Assembly (NCBI RefSeq): GCF_020184175.1
Contig: NC_065530.1
Location: forward strand, 42,571,260 to 42,635,259
Source of the DNA: Aphis gossypii
Taxonomy: Eukaryota; Arthropoda; Insecta; Hemiptera; Aphididae
Reading direction: 5' to 3'
Length of the DNA stretch: 64,000 nucleotides
Part shown: piece by piece, positions 13,001-27,115 of the stretch
Layout: each line of letters opens with the position of its first letter
Position numbering within the stretch: position 1 is the stretch's first letter
The notes under the pieces: model-generated
Databases searched by the model: none
The model's input: the letters and a program-made list of their open reading frames with translations, nothing else
What the model was told of the DNA's origin: nothing
Made by a program: the position numbers and the translations under genes

Positions 13001-13110
13001 CAGAGGCGTTCTCAGGATATTTCAATGGTGCCTTGGAGGGGGATGAAAAAAATAGTTATGTACTTATGTACATAATAAGCCGTAAGGGTTTTGCCTCACA
13101 ACTGCAACAT
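13001..13110 (+). mobile_element. Possible hAT-like MITE fragment
   Basis: CAGAGGCGTTCTCAGGATAT followed by GGTGCCTTGGAGGGGG resembles the CAG-led, G-rich end of non-autonomous hAT elements. There is no partner end or target duplication, so this is a weak call. Confidence 0.3.
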
Positions 13111-13556
13111 TATAATAATGAGTAGGTATTAAAATAATGATAGTTGATAATATCAAATAATCAATTCAAATAATTTTTATCGTACTTTTTATTTAAACTA
13201 TAAACAATGTTATGAATTTGTTTCAATTATTTATTTTAATAATTCACTTTATGTTAAAGTTCTAAACTCAAATTAAATCCACAGTTATTTTGAAGAGAAT
13301 TTTATACTTTTGACTTCAGTATCAAATAGATACATTTTGATACTAGGGATCTCTCTTATTTGAAGATTGTAGCATTTTTACTACAATAAAGAGGGATGAG
13401 ACACATGCAAATACTGAAATACGTATAAAAAAAAGCAACATTGTAGTATGTAAACACCAATACATTTACCCAGAATTTAATGATTAAAGTTATGCTACTT
13501 TCTACTTCTTGTTTCTATATCTTAACATCAAATCTCTTCAGATTTTAAGTTTAAAA

Positions 13557-14362
13557 CAGGCACGGCGCCAAGGGGGGGCAAAGTGGGGCTCTAGCCCCCC
13601 CAGAAAACAGATCAGCCCCTTCGCCAGCCCCCCCACTAAAAAATATGTACGATAGATATTGTGTAAAATATCAATATTTGGCTTATATAATATATTTGTC
13701 ACAACTAAAAAAATTGAGGAATAAATTAAATTTATTATTTGTCTAATAAGGAAAAAATTTACTACAATTTCAATAAAATGTGTTTTGAAATTTGTAAAAT
13801 AAGAAAAAATCTTTTATTTATTTTTTATTACCTTTATTGAGTACTAATTACTAGATGAAAATGAACAAATAAACGTATCCCAAATCATTGCATTAAAGAT
13901 GATTGAAACAAATTGTTCATTACTAAACACAATTACTTTAATTTATATTTATGAAATGTAGGTAAGTAAAAGAAACATAATTATTCATTCACAAAGGTAT
14001 GTAGTATTAAAGTCATAAAGAACTTATCATTTTTGTGTATCATGTAATCATTATGAATATAGTTGTTGAAGGTCTGTGATTAGACATTTTAATACATAAG
14101 GTACAAAAAAAAATATTTGACATTATTCTTAAAACATTTTTAACTATTCAAAAGTTTGTATATATTATCTGTTTAGACTCTTAGAGCATACAATATAAAA
14201 CGTATGTACTATATAGATAATAGCTATATTATGTTATATGATACGAAAATATTTATATTTCATTAAAATAACCTCAGTATTTGTTGAAAAATTTTAGCCC
14301 ACGTAAAAAAAATATTTGCCCCACTCTGCCTCCCCTGGAAAAAAATTCTAGTGCCGTGCCTG
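13557..14362. mobile_element. Non-autonomous hAT-like element with terminal inverted repeats (about 806 bp)
   Basis: The left end reads CAGGCACGGCGCCAAGG and the right end, reverse complemented, reads CAGGCACGGCACTAG. Both ends are followed inward by a G-rich block and a shared AGTGGGGC segment. The interior is AT-rich with no transposase frame. The flanking 8-mers (GTTTAAAA and TCGTTCTA) do not match, so the copy is old or a target duplication is no longer visible. The class is inferred from TIR sequence. Confidence 0.7.
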
Positions 14363-17300
14363 TCGTTCTATAATTAAAATGATAGATAGATATGCATAAT
14401 TATAACTATAAGGGTGTATAAAAATATAATATATACCTAATAAAAACTTTAATATTATAGTAATTAGTATTAATATAATTCACCACGCTCGCGCGGAGTC
14501 AATCAGGTGGCACAATTACCAGAAGTACATATCTATTATATCAATTTTACGCACGTGTGTACTTATATAATACGAATCTGAACAATAACCTTTACATGCC
14601 GGTTATATTATATATTTATAATATTATAATATAGGATTTGAATTCGTGCGATGGTGGTCATTCTACCGTAAATGCAGTCCCTATGTATATAATATAATAT
14701 AATATTAATATTATTACGCGTGCTTGTGGTTGTAAGTGGTGAATAAAAAAAAAAAAAAAAATACAACTTTCAGATATATAATAGGTAGGTGGGTAGCACT
14801 TTATGGGTCTATTATAATATGTGATATATGTGAATAGTTTTAATTATAAATTACAATAGTGAGTAGGTACCCATATTATTGCAGACTTACACAGTGAACG
14901 CGTATAATATGTGTACAGCGTGCTTCTCGAAAATATGTGTACCCACGCAGCGGTCGCCATTATAGTGTACCTATGGCAATATATTATAATATATTAATTT
15001 CAGTCGAAGTGGTTCACAAAATAAATGGGAGGACATTTTAACATTTCGTTAATATTCAATAGGTACGACAGGTACGTCTTAACGGTTAGCCACAACAATT
15101 TTCAAAACATTACGCCTTATCAACGGGTTAAAAATTAAAAAGTTAAAGTTCATTTATACTTTAACTACCTACCTACATAGTTACTTTATAGTTACGAAAT
15201 AATATAATAAATAATTGGAAATATTATTTATAAATTATAATAAATGTTATATTATTATGATTTATGACGTTATTTAAACACTGAATCGTAGAATTTCTAA
15301 GTGAGTTGAGAACATAATATAATATGGTATATCAAGGGCGTATTTGACTTAAACCATTCTAATTTATCATAAAATATATTTAGTAGTATAGGCTAATAGA
15401 CCGTCTCCGTTCAGAATTATTTTCCTTTCCTCTTTCTTATTTTTTAGATTGAAATATTAAAGTTGAAAATGAAAGAAAATGTTTAAAAATCAAAGGATAA
15501 AATATAATATATATGTATATTGATGTTTTTTTTCACGGGGTCATATTATGAATAATTTTGAAGTATGACCGAAGATACAAGAAATCTAAATGTGTATATG
15601 GGCTTGGTGATGTAAATTGTTTATATGTATTATGCTAAGCTTTGGCTGGAAGTCGATAGTACTAAAAATCCCTTAATACACAGTGCCGCCGAGTCAATGG
15701 AAATATTTTGCCAATCCCGCAACCGCATAAACCGTATAATATGTAATATAATAATAATATGTGGTTATTATTATTATTTTTCTGTTGACTTCGGTGTATT
15801 ATAATATTATGCGCAATATATCAACATAATACATGTGTGCAAATTCAGACTACATTGTCTTGGCCATTATTTTTAATGACACTGTCGCGTAAACAAGTAC
15901 ATTTTGATTATTTTTTCGAAGCGTAAATGATATAAAATTTGATTTTTTTTTTACAAATTTGCGATAAAGTTTTATGAAATGAATACGTCATGTGACGCGT
16001 GCTAACCAATGCGACTTGATCTAAATATACACGAGTACCTATATTGCAAACGAAACATTAGTTTTTTTACAAATCGGTCGGCATAGCTGTCTGTATAATA
16101 ATATACACGTTAAATGATAATAATAAATTGTATCTAATTGGCTATAAATCATTTTTATAAAAAAAAAAAAAAACAGTATAAGCTACAGAAATTAAAAATT
16201 GAATTCAGTCGACACTTCAACTGCAGCTAATTTGACAATAATATATAATCTGCTATGAAATTGAAAACAAATTATTCACGGATAATTCTCGATAAGTGTA
16301 CAATTTATATTTGCATTATCTACATAAATATACAGGATGATTCATCGAGCACGCTCACTCAATTTTTTTCTTTCCTATAATAAATTCATTAAAAATCTGG
16401 TTTTTAGAATTTTTAAGTTTTCTTGATTATAATATTCTCAATTGTATTATATCTAGAATTGTAGATGTATTATATCTATATAACTCATTTTAAACTCATA
16501 ACTCATCATTATATGATGAGTCCTTTTTCTTTATTAGGTGACTTAAAAACTACGTGTTTGAATTTCATTTTAGATACATCAACATTTTCAAAAAGTGATC
16601 TGATTACTTATTACAGTGAGAAATATTAGTTATCAACTTATCGTTTGAAAAAAGAAATCGCTACAGTACACTACTTAAATAGTATAAAAAATCTAATTGG
16701 TTAAAAGTATGGACCTTGAGTACTGAGACACTGAATAGGTATAGTCTAAGAAATTTAAAAAATTCAGAATTTGATTGAATTCATTATTAAAGAAAAAATT
16801 GGGGCTTAATATGATGAATTGATGAACGTAAATGTTTGGTTAATTGCTCTGTAGTCTGTAGGTATATTAATATGTTCACATAATATTTTGAATAATTTCA
16901 TCGTTGATCGTATGAATAGAACTATTTATAATCAATGGTAATACGATCAGTGCAACCGCGGCCTATATATAACACCCCACAATTAATAACATTAAAACAT
17001 ATTATTGTTTTATACCTATATAGTTGTGACCATATATAAGCAACTTTATTAATATAAATATATAACCGGAATCAGCACCGATTGTAGGTCGTCAACGATC
17101 TAGTTTGAGTTTCCCCCTCTGTTTCAACCGATTTAAATTTAACTCAATATTAATTACGTTTGTAAGTCCCGTAAACACTAATGACAATACGAGAGGGATT
17201 ATAATAATACGTAATATAATCTATTTATTCTATCATAACTGTATTTCGTTGCAGTTGTATCCGAATCACTGTAAATTGTAATATTAAATATTATAAAGGT

Positions 17301-18936
17301 AGTACTGTAGTAGGTTGTAGGTAGCTACTCTTTATATTATCTTATACATAGATATATGCCTTTTAATTTTTAATGGGTGCGATGTCTATTTATTGTTCAT
17401 TGGTATACCGTATACGAGTACATCAACATTTTATCTGCTGTATAATTCTTGTTTTATTCGTTAAAAAAAAACAATCCGTTTTCAATCGTGGACGAATTGT
17501 ATATCATATATTATATCAGACCAAAAAATGTGGAATTATTTAAGTAGGTACATATTAAAGGAGTACAAAAAAAATAATCCATCGTTGGTTTTTATGAGTG
17601 ACGACTTAAATATGAAAATAATAAGACGAGAATATTAAAGATTATTTATGTTATTTCCGATGGCATATCCGTCTCGCACTAAAGATTTAAGTCCATAAAA
17701 TAGTTTTACAAATATATATATTTACAAACAATAAATTAATGTTGATAAATTAATATTGATTACTAAAATTTCTAAATCACCATAACCATCCGCAATCCAG
17801 TGTATCTTCAAAATTTCTTATAACGGATCTTAAGTACACTAAATTAAGTAAATTGAAAAATAATCATTTGAATTTTATTCTGATCACATTTTCAAAAAAG
17901 TTAATTGAAAAACAATTTTTAAGAAAAAAAAATTATATTACCACAGGATACTTCTTAAAAAATAGGTATGCAAAATTTAGTATTTTCGACTTAAATACTC
18001 ATTTCTCTAATAACACCATCATAATAAAAGTCATCTTCAACTTTATTTTAAGTGTTATAACTAGAGTTGATGACCTAAAAAACACACAAAAATGCCCTAA
18101 AAAAAATGCAATAGTGCACTAAAAACTTCAAAAAAAAGTACACTTAAAAATTATCTAATAAGTCTAATAAAATAAGTAAAAAAAATGTATTTATAAATAA
18201 TAATTTTTATTATTGATATGGGTGTAATTATAGTAATTTAAAATAATATGAATTCTAATATTAATAAAATAATATAAATAAACAATAGACAATAGTATGT
18301 ACATTTAGATTTTAAGCATAAAATTACTAAAAATAAATTAAAAAGTAAAATAATATAATATAATAAAATAAATAAAAAAAAATATATTAAAAATATTCTC
18401 AATATTCGATAAGCGTAACGTTCGATAAGCATCTATGATCGGCGTGTGTCTTATTTTATCAATATATAACACCAAAAACCCCACAATAAAAAAATTAAAA
18501 TTATTTTTTTTTGATGTTATACAAATTTTCTTTAAAATTTAAAATTTGAGAAAAATAACTCCACATTGTACAAAAACTACAAAAAAGACCAAAATTATGA
18601 AAAAATGACTTAAAAATGTTGAAAAATGACGTTAAAAAACACCAAAAATGCATTTTTAGCTAACAATTCCCAAATATGCAAAATAATGCAAAATAATATT
18701 AGAATATTCTGCATCAGGGGAACATGAAACAAATTTTTAGCTAAGATAGCATTATATAGAATTAAAGGAAATAAAATGCAAAAGTCATGAACATCCTAAC
18801 ACTAGTTATAAGTTATAACTATATTCTTTGTTATTATTTTTTTTCTGGTAGTCAAGTGTTCAAATAATTGTTAAGTTGCAATAATTTATAGTTAAAATTG
18901 TATGAAATAAATTTTAAAGTTGAATTTTAAAGTAAA
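14363..18936. other. Intergenic AT-rich DNA with scattered repeat fragments
   Basis: No gene recognised. Visible pieces are a CCGTTCAGAATTATTTTCC fragment near 15,407-15,425 (like the internal inverted motif of the 1.25-kb repeat), (TATAA)n runs near 14,690, and a slightly GC-richer patch near 16,950-17,120. ORFs at 17853-18122 and 18238-18432 are low-complexity Lys/Asn/Leu frames with no family features. Confidence 0.45.
16331..16450 (+). mobile_element. MITE end fragment (GGATGATTCATCGAGC type)
   Basis: ACAGGATGATTCATCGAGC then ACGCTCACTC, followed by a T-rich stretch, parallels the left end of the element at 44,610 (ACAGAGTGATTAACTAAGC then ATGCTCACTC). No right end was found, so the 3' limit is arbitrary. 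Confidence 0.45.
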
Positions 18937-18949
18937 ATTATTTCCAAAA

Positions 18950-19430
18950 GAAGTTTTTTGGAAAAATATTATTTCAAAAATGAGTTTTTTGGAAAAATAA
19001 TATTTCAAAAATGAGTTTTCGAAAAATAATATTTCAAAAATGAGTTTTTTGGAAAAATAATATTTCAAAATAATGTTATTTCGAAAAATAATATTTAAAA
19101 ATGAGTTTTTTGGAAAAATAATGTTTCAAAAATGAGTTTTTCGAAAAATAATATTTCAAAATTAACTTTTTTCAAAAATAATATTTCAAAAATAAGTTTT
19201 TTGAAAAAACTCATTTTTGAAATATTATTTATGAAAAAACATTATTTTGAAATATTATTTTTCCAAAAAACTCATTTTTAAATATTATTTTTCGAAATAA
19301 CATTATTTTGAAATATTATTTTTCCAAAAAACTCATTTTTGAAATATTATTTTTCGAAAAAACTCATTTTTGAAATATTATTTTTCCAAAAAACTCATTT
19401 TTGAATAATTAATTTTCGAAAAAAGTTAAT
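18950..19430. repeat. Inverted junction (long imperfect palindrome) in the satellite
   Basis: Subunits left of about 19,190 are the reverse complement of those to the right. The arms share rare variants in mirrored order: AATGTTATTTCG at 19072-19083 pairs with CGAAATAACATT at 19293-19304, each next to an (A)TTTAAAAATGAG/CTCATTTTTAAAT variant. This points to an inverted duplication rather than chance alternation. The central tens of bases are not perfectly paired. Confidence 0.8.
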
Positions 19431-21548
19431 TTTGAAATATTAAATTTCCAAAAAATTCATTTTTGAAATATTATTTTTCGAAAAAAGTTAATTTTGAAAT
19501 ATTATTTTTCCAAAAAACTCATTTTTAAATATTATTTTTCGAAAAAACATTATTTTTAAATATTATTTTTCCAAAAAACTTCATTTTGAAATATTATTTT
19601 TCGAAAAAATATTATTTTGAAACATTATTTTTCAAAAAAGCTCATTTTTAAATATTATTTTTCGAAAAAAGTTAATTTTGAAATATTATTTTTCGAAAAA
19701 CTCATTTTTGAATAATTAATTTTCGATAAAAGTTAATTTTGAAATATTAAATTTCCAAAAAATTCATTTTTGAAATATTATTTTTCGAAAAAAGTTAATT
19801 TTGAAATATTAAATTTCCAAAAAATTCATTTTTGAAATATTATTTTTTGAAAAAATTCATTTTTGAAATATTATTTTTCGAAAAAAGTTAATTTTGAAAT
19901 ATTAAATTTCCAAAAAATTCATTTTTAAATATTATTTTTCGAAAAAAGTTAATTTTGAAATATTAAATTTCCAAAAAACTTCTTTTTGAAATATTATTTT
20001 TCAAAAAAGCTCATTTTTAAATATTATTTTTCCAAAAAACTTATTTTTGAATAATTAATTTTCGAAAAAAGTTAATTTTGAAATATTAAATTTCCAAAAA
20101 ATTCATTTTTGAAACATTATTTTTCAAAAAAGCTCATTTTTAAATATTAAATTTCCAAAAAACTTCTTTTTGAAATATTATTTTTCGAAAAGTTAATTTT
20201 GAAATATTATTTTTCAAAAAAAAAATTATTTTCAAAATAATTATAACCTAAAACTTTATTTTGAAATATTAAATTTCCAAAAAACTTCTTTTTGAAATAT
20301 TATTTTTCGAAAAAACTTCTTTTTGAAATATTATTTTTCCAAAAAAGTTAATTTTGAAATATTATTTTTCAAAAAAACTTCTTTTTGAATAATTAATTTT
20401 CGAAAAAAGTTAATTTTGAAATATTAAATTTCCAAAATAATCATTTTTGAAATATTATTTTTCGAAAAAACATTATTTTGAAACATAATTTTTCAAAAAA
20501 GCTCATTTTTAAATATTAAATTTCCAAAAAACTTCTTTTTGAAATATTATTTTTCGAAAAACTTCTTTTTGAAATATATTTTTCCAAAAAACTTCATTTT
20601 GAAATATTATTTTTCGAAAAAGTCATTTTTGAAATATTATTTTTCGAAAAAACATATTTTGAAATATATTTTTCCAAAAAACTTCTTTTTGAAATATTAT
20701 TTTTCGAAAAAAACATATATTGAAACATTATTTTTCAAAAAGCTCATTTTTAAATATTAAATTTCCAAAAAACTTCTTTTTGAAATATTATTTTTCGAAA
20801 AACTTCTTTTTGAAATATATTTTTCCAAAAAACTTCATTTTGAAATATTATTTTTCGAAAAAATATTATTTTGAAACATTATTTTTCAAAAAAGCTCATT
20901 TTTAAATATTATTTTTCCAAAAAAGTTAATTTTGAAATATTATTTTTCGAAAAACTCATTTTTGAAATATTATTTTTCGAAAAAACATTATTTTGAAATA
21001 TATTTTTCCAAAAAACTTCTTTTTGAAATATTATTTTTCGAAAAAACATTATTTTGAAACATTATTTTTCAAAAAAGCTCATTTTTAAATATTAATTTTC
21101 CAAAAAACTTCTTTTTGAATAATTAATTTTCGAAAAAAGTTAATTTTGAAATATTATTTTTCGAAAAAAGTTAATTTTGAAATATTATTTTTCGAAAAAA
21201 CATTATTTTGAAACATTATTTTTCAAAAAAGCTCATTTTTAAATATTAATTTTCCAAAAAACTTCTTTTTGAAATATTATTTTTCGAAAAACTCATTTTT
21301 GAAATATATTTTTCCAAAAAAGTTAATTTTGAAATATTATTTTTCGAAAAAACATTATTTTGAAATATTATTTTTCGAAAAAGCTCATTTTTAAATATTA
21401 TTTTTCCAAAAAACTTCTTTTTGAAATATTATTTTTCGAAAAACTCATTTTTGAAATATATTTTTCCAAAAAAGTTAATTTTGAAATATTATTTTTCAAA
21501 AAAGCTCATTTTTAAATATTAAATTTCCAAAAAACTTCTTTTTGAAAT

Positions 21549-22175
21549 ATTATTTTTCCAAAAAACTTCTTTTTGAAATATTATTTTTCGAAAAACTCAT
21601 TTTTGAAATATATTTTTCCAAAAAACTTCATTTTGAAATATAATTTTTCGAAAAAAAAATATTTTTGAAACATTATTTTTCAAAAAAGCTCATTTTTAAA
21701 TATTATTTTTCTAAAAAAATTCTTTTTGAAATATTATTTTCGAAAAACTTCTTTTGAAATATTATTTTTCGAAAAACGTTAATTTTGAAATATTATTTTT
21801 CGAAAAACTCATTTTTGAAATATTATTTTTCGAAAAAACATTATTTTGAAATATATTTTTCCAAAAAACTTCTTTTTGAAATATTATTTTTCGAAAAAAC
21901 TTTATTTTGAAACATTATTTTTCAAAAAAGCTCATTTTTAAATATTAAATTTCCAAAAAAACTTCTTTTTGAAATATTATTTTTCGAAAAAATATTATTT
22001 TGAAACATTATTTTTCAAAAAAGCTCATTTTTAAATATTATTTTTCCAAAAAAGTTAATTTTGAAATATTATTTTTCGAAAAACTCATTTTTGAAATATT
22101 ATTTTTCGAAAAAACATTATTTTGAAACATTATTTTTCAAAAAAGCTCATTTTTAAATATTAAATTTTCAAAAAA
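21549..22175 (+). repeat. Satellite higher-order module (copy 1, about 0.62 kb)
   Basis: About 20 subunits in a fixed order, with markers ATATAATTTTTCG, CTAAAAAAATTC, CGAAAAACGTTAATTTTG, AACTTTATTTTG and ATTAAATTTTCAAAAAAC. The same order recurs near 22700-23325, 26487-27115 and 28740-29325, and partly near 25220-25655 and 27850-28325. Confidence 0.8.
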
Positions 22176-25100
22176 CTTCTTTTTGAAATATTATTTTTCA
22201 AAAAAGTTAATTTTGAAATATTATTTTTCGAAAAACTTCTTTTTGAAATATTATTTTTCAAAAAAACTTCTTTTTGAATAATTAATTTTCGAAAAAAGTT
22301 AATTTTGAAATATTAAATTTCCAAAAAACTTCTTTTTGAAATATTATTTTTCGAAAAAACATTATTTTGAAACATTATTTTTCAAAAAAGCTCATTTTGA
22401 AATATTAAATTTCCAAAAAATTTTTTCATTTTTGAATATTTTTTTCGAAAAAAGTTATTTTGAAATATTATTTTTCAAAAAGCTCATTTTTAAATATTAA
22501 ATTTCCAAAAACTTCTTTTTGAAATATTATTTTTCGAAAAAGCTCATTTTTAAATATTATTTTTCCAAAAAACTTCTTTTTGAAATATTATTTTTCGAAA
22601 AATCATTTTTGAAATAATTTTTCCAAAAAGTTAATTTTGAAATATTATTTTTCAAAAAAGCTCATTTTTAAATATTAATTTCCAAAAAACTTCTTTTGAA
22701 ATATTATTTTTCCAAAAAACTTCTTTTTGAAATATTATTTTTCGAAAAACTCATTTTTGAAATATATTTTTCCAAAAAACTTCATTTTGAAATATAATTT
22801 TTCGAAAAAATATTATTTTGAACATTATTTTTCAAAAAAGCTCATTTTAAATATTATTTTTCTAAAAAAATTCTTTTTGAAATATTATTTTTCGAAAAAC
22901 TTCTTTTTGAAATATTATTTTTCGAAAAAACTTAATTTTGAAATATTATTTTTCGAAAAACTCATTTTTGAAATATTATTTTTCGAAAAAAACATTTTTG
23001 AAATATATTTTTCCAAAAAACTTCTTTTGAAATATTATTTTTCGAAAAAACTTTATTTTGAAATTATTTTTTCAAAAAAGCTCATTTTTAAATATTAAAT
23101 TTCCAAAAAACTTCTTTTTGAAATATTATTTTTCGAAAAAATATTATTTTGAAACATTATTTTTCACAAAAGCTCATTTTTAAATATTATTTTTCCAAAA
23201 AGTTAATTTGAAATATTATTTTTCGAAAAACTCATTTTTGAAATATTATTTTTCGAAAAAACTTATTTTGAAACATTATTTTTCAAAAAAGCTCATTTTT
23301 AAATATTAAATTTTCAAAAAACTTCTTTTTGAAATATTATTTTCAAAAAAGTTAATTTTGAAATATTAAATTTCCAAAAACTTCTTTTTGAAATATTATT
23401 TTTCGAAAAAAATTATTTTGAAACATTATTTTTCAAAAAAGCTCATTTTGAAATATTAAATTTCCAAAAAATTCATTTTTGAAATATTATTTTTCGAAAA
23501 AGCTCATTTTTAAATATTATTTTTCCAAAAAACTTCTTTTTGAAATATTATTTTTCGAAAAAACTCATTTTTGAAATATATTTTTCCAAAAAGTTAATTT
23601 TGAAATATTATTTTTCAAAAAAGCTCATTTTTAAATATTAAATTTCCAAAAAACTTCTTTTTGAAATATATTTTTCCAAAAAACTTCATTTTGAAATATT
23701 ATTTTTCGAAAAAAGTTAATTTTGAAATATTATTTTTCGAAAAACTCATTTTTGAAATATTATTTTTCGAAAAAACATTATTTTGAAATATATTTTTCCA
23801 AAAAACTTCTTTTTGAAATATTATTTTTCGAAAAAACATTATATTGAAACATTATTTTTCAAAAAAGCTCATTTTTAAATATTAAATTTCCAAAAAACTT
23901 CTTTTTGAAATATTATTTTTCGAAAAAATATTATTTTGAAACATTATTTTTCAAAAAAGCTCATTTTTAAATATTATTTTTCCAAAAAAGTTAATTTTGA
24001 AATATTATTTTTCAAAAAAGCTCATTTTTAATTATTAAATTTCCAAAAAACTTCTTTTTGAAATATTATTTTTCGAAAAACTCATTTTTGAAATATATTT
24101 TTCCAAAAAACTTCATTTTGAAATATAATTTTTCGAAAAAATATTATTTTGAAACATTATTTTTCAAAAAAGCTCATTTTTAAATATTATTTTTCTAAAA
24201 ACTTCTTTTTGAAATATTATTTTTCGAAAAACTTCTTTTTGAAATATTATTTTTCGAAAAACATTATTTTGAAACATTATTTTTCAAAAAAGCTCATTTT
24301 AAATATTAAATTTCCAAAAACTTCTTTTTGAAATATTATTTTTCGAAAAAAGTTATTTTGAAATATTATTTTTCGAAAAAACTCATTTTTGAAATATATT
24401 TTTCCAAAAAACTTCATTTTGAAATATTTTTCGAAAAAACATTATTTTGAAACATTATTTTTCAAAAAAGCTCATTTTGAAATATTAATTTCCAAAAAAT
24501 TCATTTTTGAAATATTTTTTTCGAAAAAAGTTAATTTTGAAATATTATTTTTCAAAAAAGCTCATTTTTAAATATTAAATTTCCAAAAAACTTCTTTTTG
24601 AAATATTATTTTTCGAAAAAGCTCATTTTTAAATATTATTTTTCCAAAAAACTTCTTTTTGAAATATTATTTTTCGAAAAACTCATTTTTGAAATATATT
24701 TTTCCAAAAAAGTTAATTTTGAAATATTATTTTTCAAAAAAGCTCATTTTTAAATATTAAATTTCCAAAAAACTTCTTTTTGAAATATTATTTTTCCAAA
24801 AAACATTATTTTGAAACATTATTTTTCAAAAAAGCTCATTTTTAAATATTAAATTTTCAAAAAACTTCTTTTTGAAATATTATTTTTCAAAAAAGTTAAT
24901 TTTGAAATATTAAATTTCCAAAAACTTCTTTTTGAAATATTATTTTTCGAAAAAACATTATTTTGAAACATTATTTTTCAAAAAAGCTCATTTTGAAATA
25001 TTAAATTTCCAAAAAATTCATTTTTGAAATATTATTTTTCGAAAAAGCTCATTTTTAAATATTATTTTTCCAAAAAACTTCTTTTTGAAATATTATTTTT

Positions 25101-26486
25101 CGAAAAACTCATTTTTGAAATATATTTTTCCAAAAAAGTTAATTTTGAAATATTATTTTTCAAAAAAGCTCATTTTTAAATATTAAATTTCCAAAAAACT
25201 TCTTTTTGAAATATTATTTTTCCAAAAACTTCTTTTTGAAATATTATTTTTCGAAAAACGTTAATTTTGAAATATTATTTTTCGAAAAACTCATTTTTGA
25301 AATATTATTTTTCGAAAAAACATTATTTTGAAATATATTTTTCCAAAAAACTTCTTTTTGAAATATTATTTTCGAAAAAACTTTATTTTGAAACATTATT
25401 TTTCAAAAAGCTCATTTTTAAATATTAATTTCCAAAAAACTTCTTTTGAAATATTATTTTTCGAAAAAATATTATTTTGAAACATTATTTTTCAAAAAAG
25501 CTCATTTTTAAATATTATTTTTCCAAAAAAGTTAATTTTGAAATATTATTTTTCGAAAAACTCATTTTTGAAATATTATTTTTCGAAAAAACATTATTTT
25601 GAAACATTATTTTTCAAAAAAGCTCATTTTTAAATATTAAATTTTCAAAAAACTTCTTTTTGAAATATTATTTTTCGAAAAAACATTATTTTGAAACATT
25701 ATTTTTCAAAAAAGCTCATTTTTAATTATTAAATTTCCAAAAAACTTCTTTTTGAAATATTATTTTTCGAAAAACTCATTTTTGAAATATATTTTTCCAA
25801 AAAACTTCATTTTGAAATATAATTTTTCGAAAAAATATTATTTTGAAACATTATTTTTCAAAAAAGCTCATTTTTAAATATTATTTTTCTAAAAAAATTC
25901 TTTTTGAAATATTATTTTTCGAAAAACTTCTTTTTGAAATATTATTTTTCGAAAAAACATTATTTTGAAACATTATTTTTCAAAAAAGCTCATTTTTAAA
26001 TATTAAATTTCCAAAAAACTTCTTTTTGAAATATTATTTTTCGAAAAAAGTTAATTTTGAAATATTATTTTTCGAAAAACTCATTTTTGAAATATATTTT
26101 TCCAAAAAACTTCATTTTGAAATATTATTTTTCGAAAAAACATTATTTTGAAACATTATTTTTCAAAAAAGCTCATTTTGAAATATTAAATTTCCAAAAA
26201 ATTCATTTTTGAAATATTTTTTTTCGAAAAAAGTTAATTTTGAAATATTATTTTTCAAAAAAGCTCATTTTTAAATATTAAATTTCCAAAAAACTTCTTT
26301 TTGAAATATTATTTTTCGAAAAAGCTCATTTTTAAATATTATTTTTCCAAAAAACTTCTTTTTGAAATATTATTTTTCGAAAAACTCATTTTGGAAATAT
26401 TTTTTCCAAAAAGTTAATTTTGAAATATTATTTTTCAAAAAGCTCATTTTTAAATATTAAATTTCCAAAAAACTTCTTTTTGAAAT

Positions 26487-27115
26487 ATTATTTTTCCAAA
26501 AAACTTCTTTTTGAAATATTATTTTTCGAAAAACTCATTTTTGAAATATATTTTTCCAAAAAACTTCATTTTGAAATATAATTTTTCGAAAAAATATTAT
26601 TTTGAAACATTATTTTTCAAAAAAGCTCATTTTTAAATATTATTTTTCTAAAAAAATTCTTTTTGAAATATTATTTTTCGAAAAACTTCTTTTTGAAATA
26701 TTATTTTTCGAAAAACGTTAATTTTGAAATATTATTTTTCGAAAAACTCATTTTTGAAATATTATTTTTCGAAAAAACATTATTTTGAAATATATTTTTC
26801 CAAAAAACTTCTTTTTGAAATATTATTTTTCGAAAAAACTTTATTTTGAAACATTATTTTTCAAAAAAGCTCATTTTTAAATATTAAATTTCCAAAAAAC
26901 TTCTTTTTGAAATATTATTTTTCGAAAAAATATTATTTTGAAACATTATTTTTCAAAAAAGCTCATTTTTAAATATTATTTTTCCAAAAAAGTTAATTTT
27001 GAAATATTATTTTTCGAAAAACTCATTTTGAAATATTATTTTTCGAAAAAACATTATTTTGAAACATTATTTTTCAAAAAAGCTCATTTTTAAATATTAA
27101 ATTTTCAAAAAACTT
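26487..27115 (+). repeat. Satellite higher-order module (copy 3)
   Basis: Read side by side with 21549-22175, it is near identical over about 0.62 kb, with only small indels in A-runs and occasional substitutions. Confidence 0.8.
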
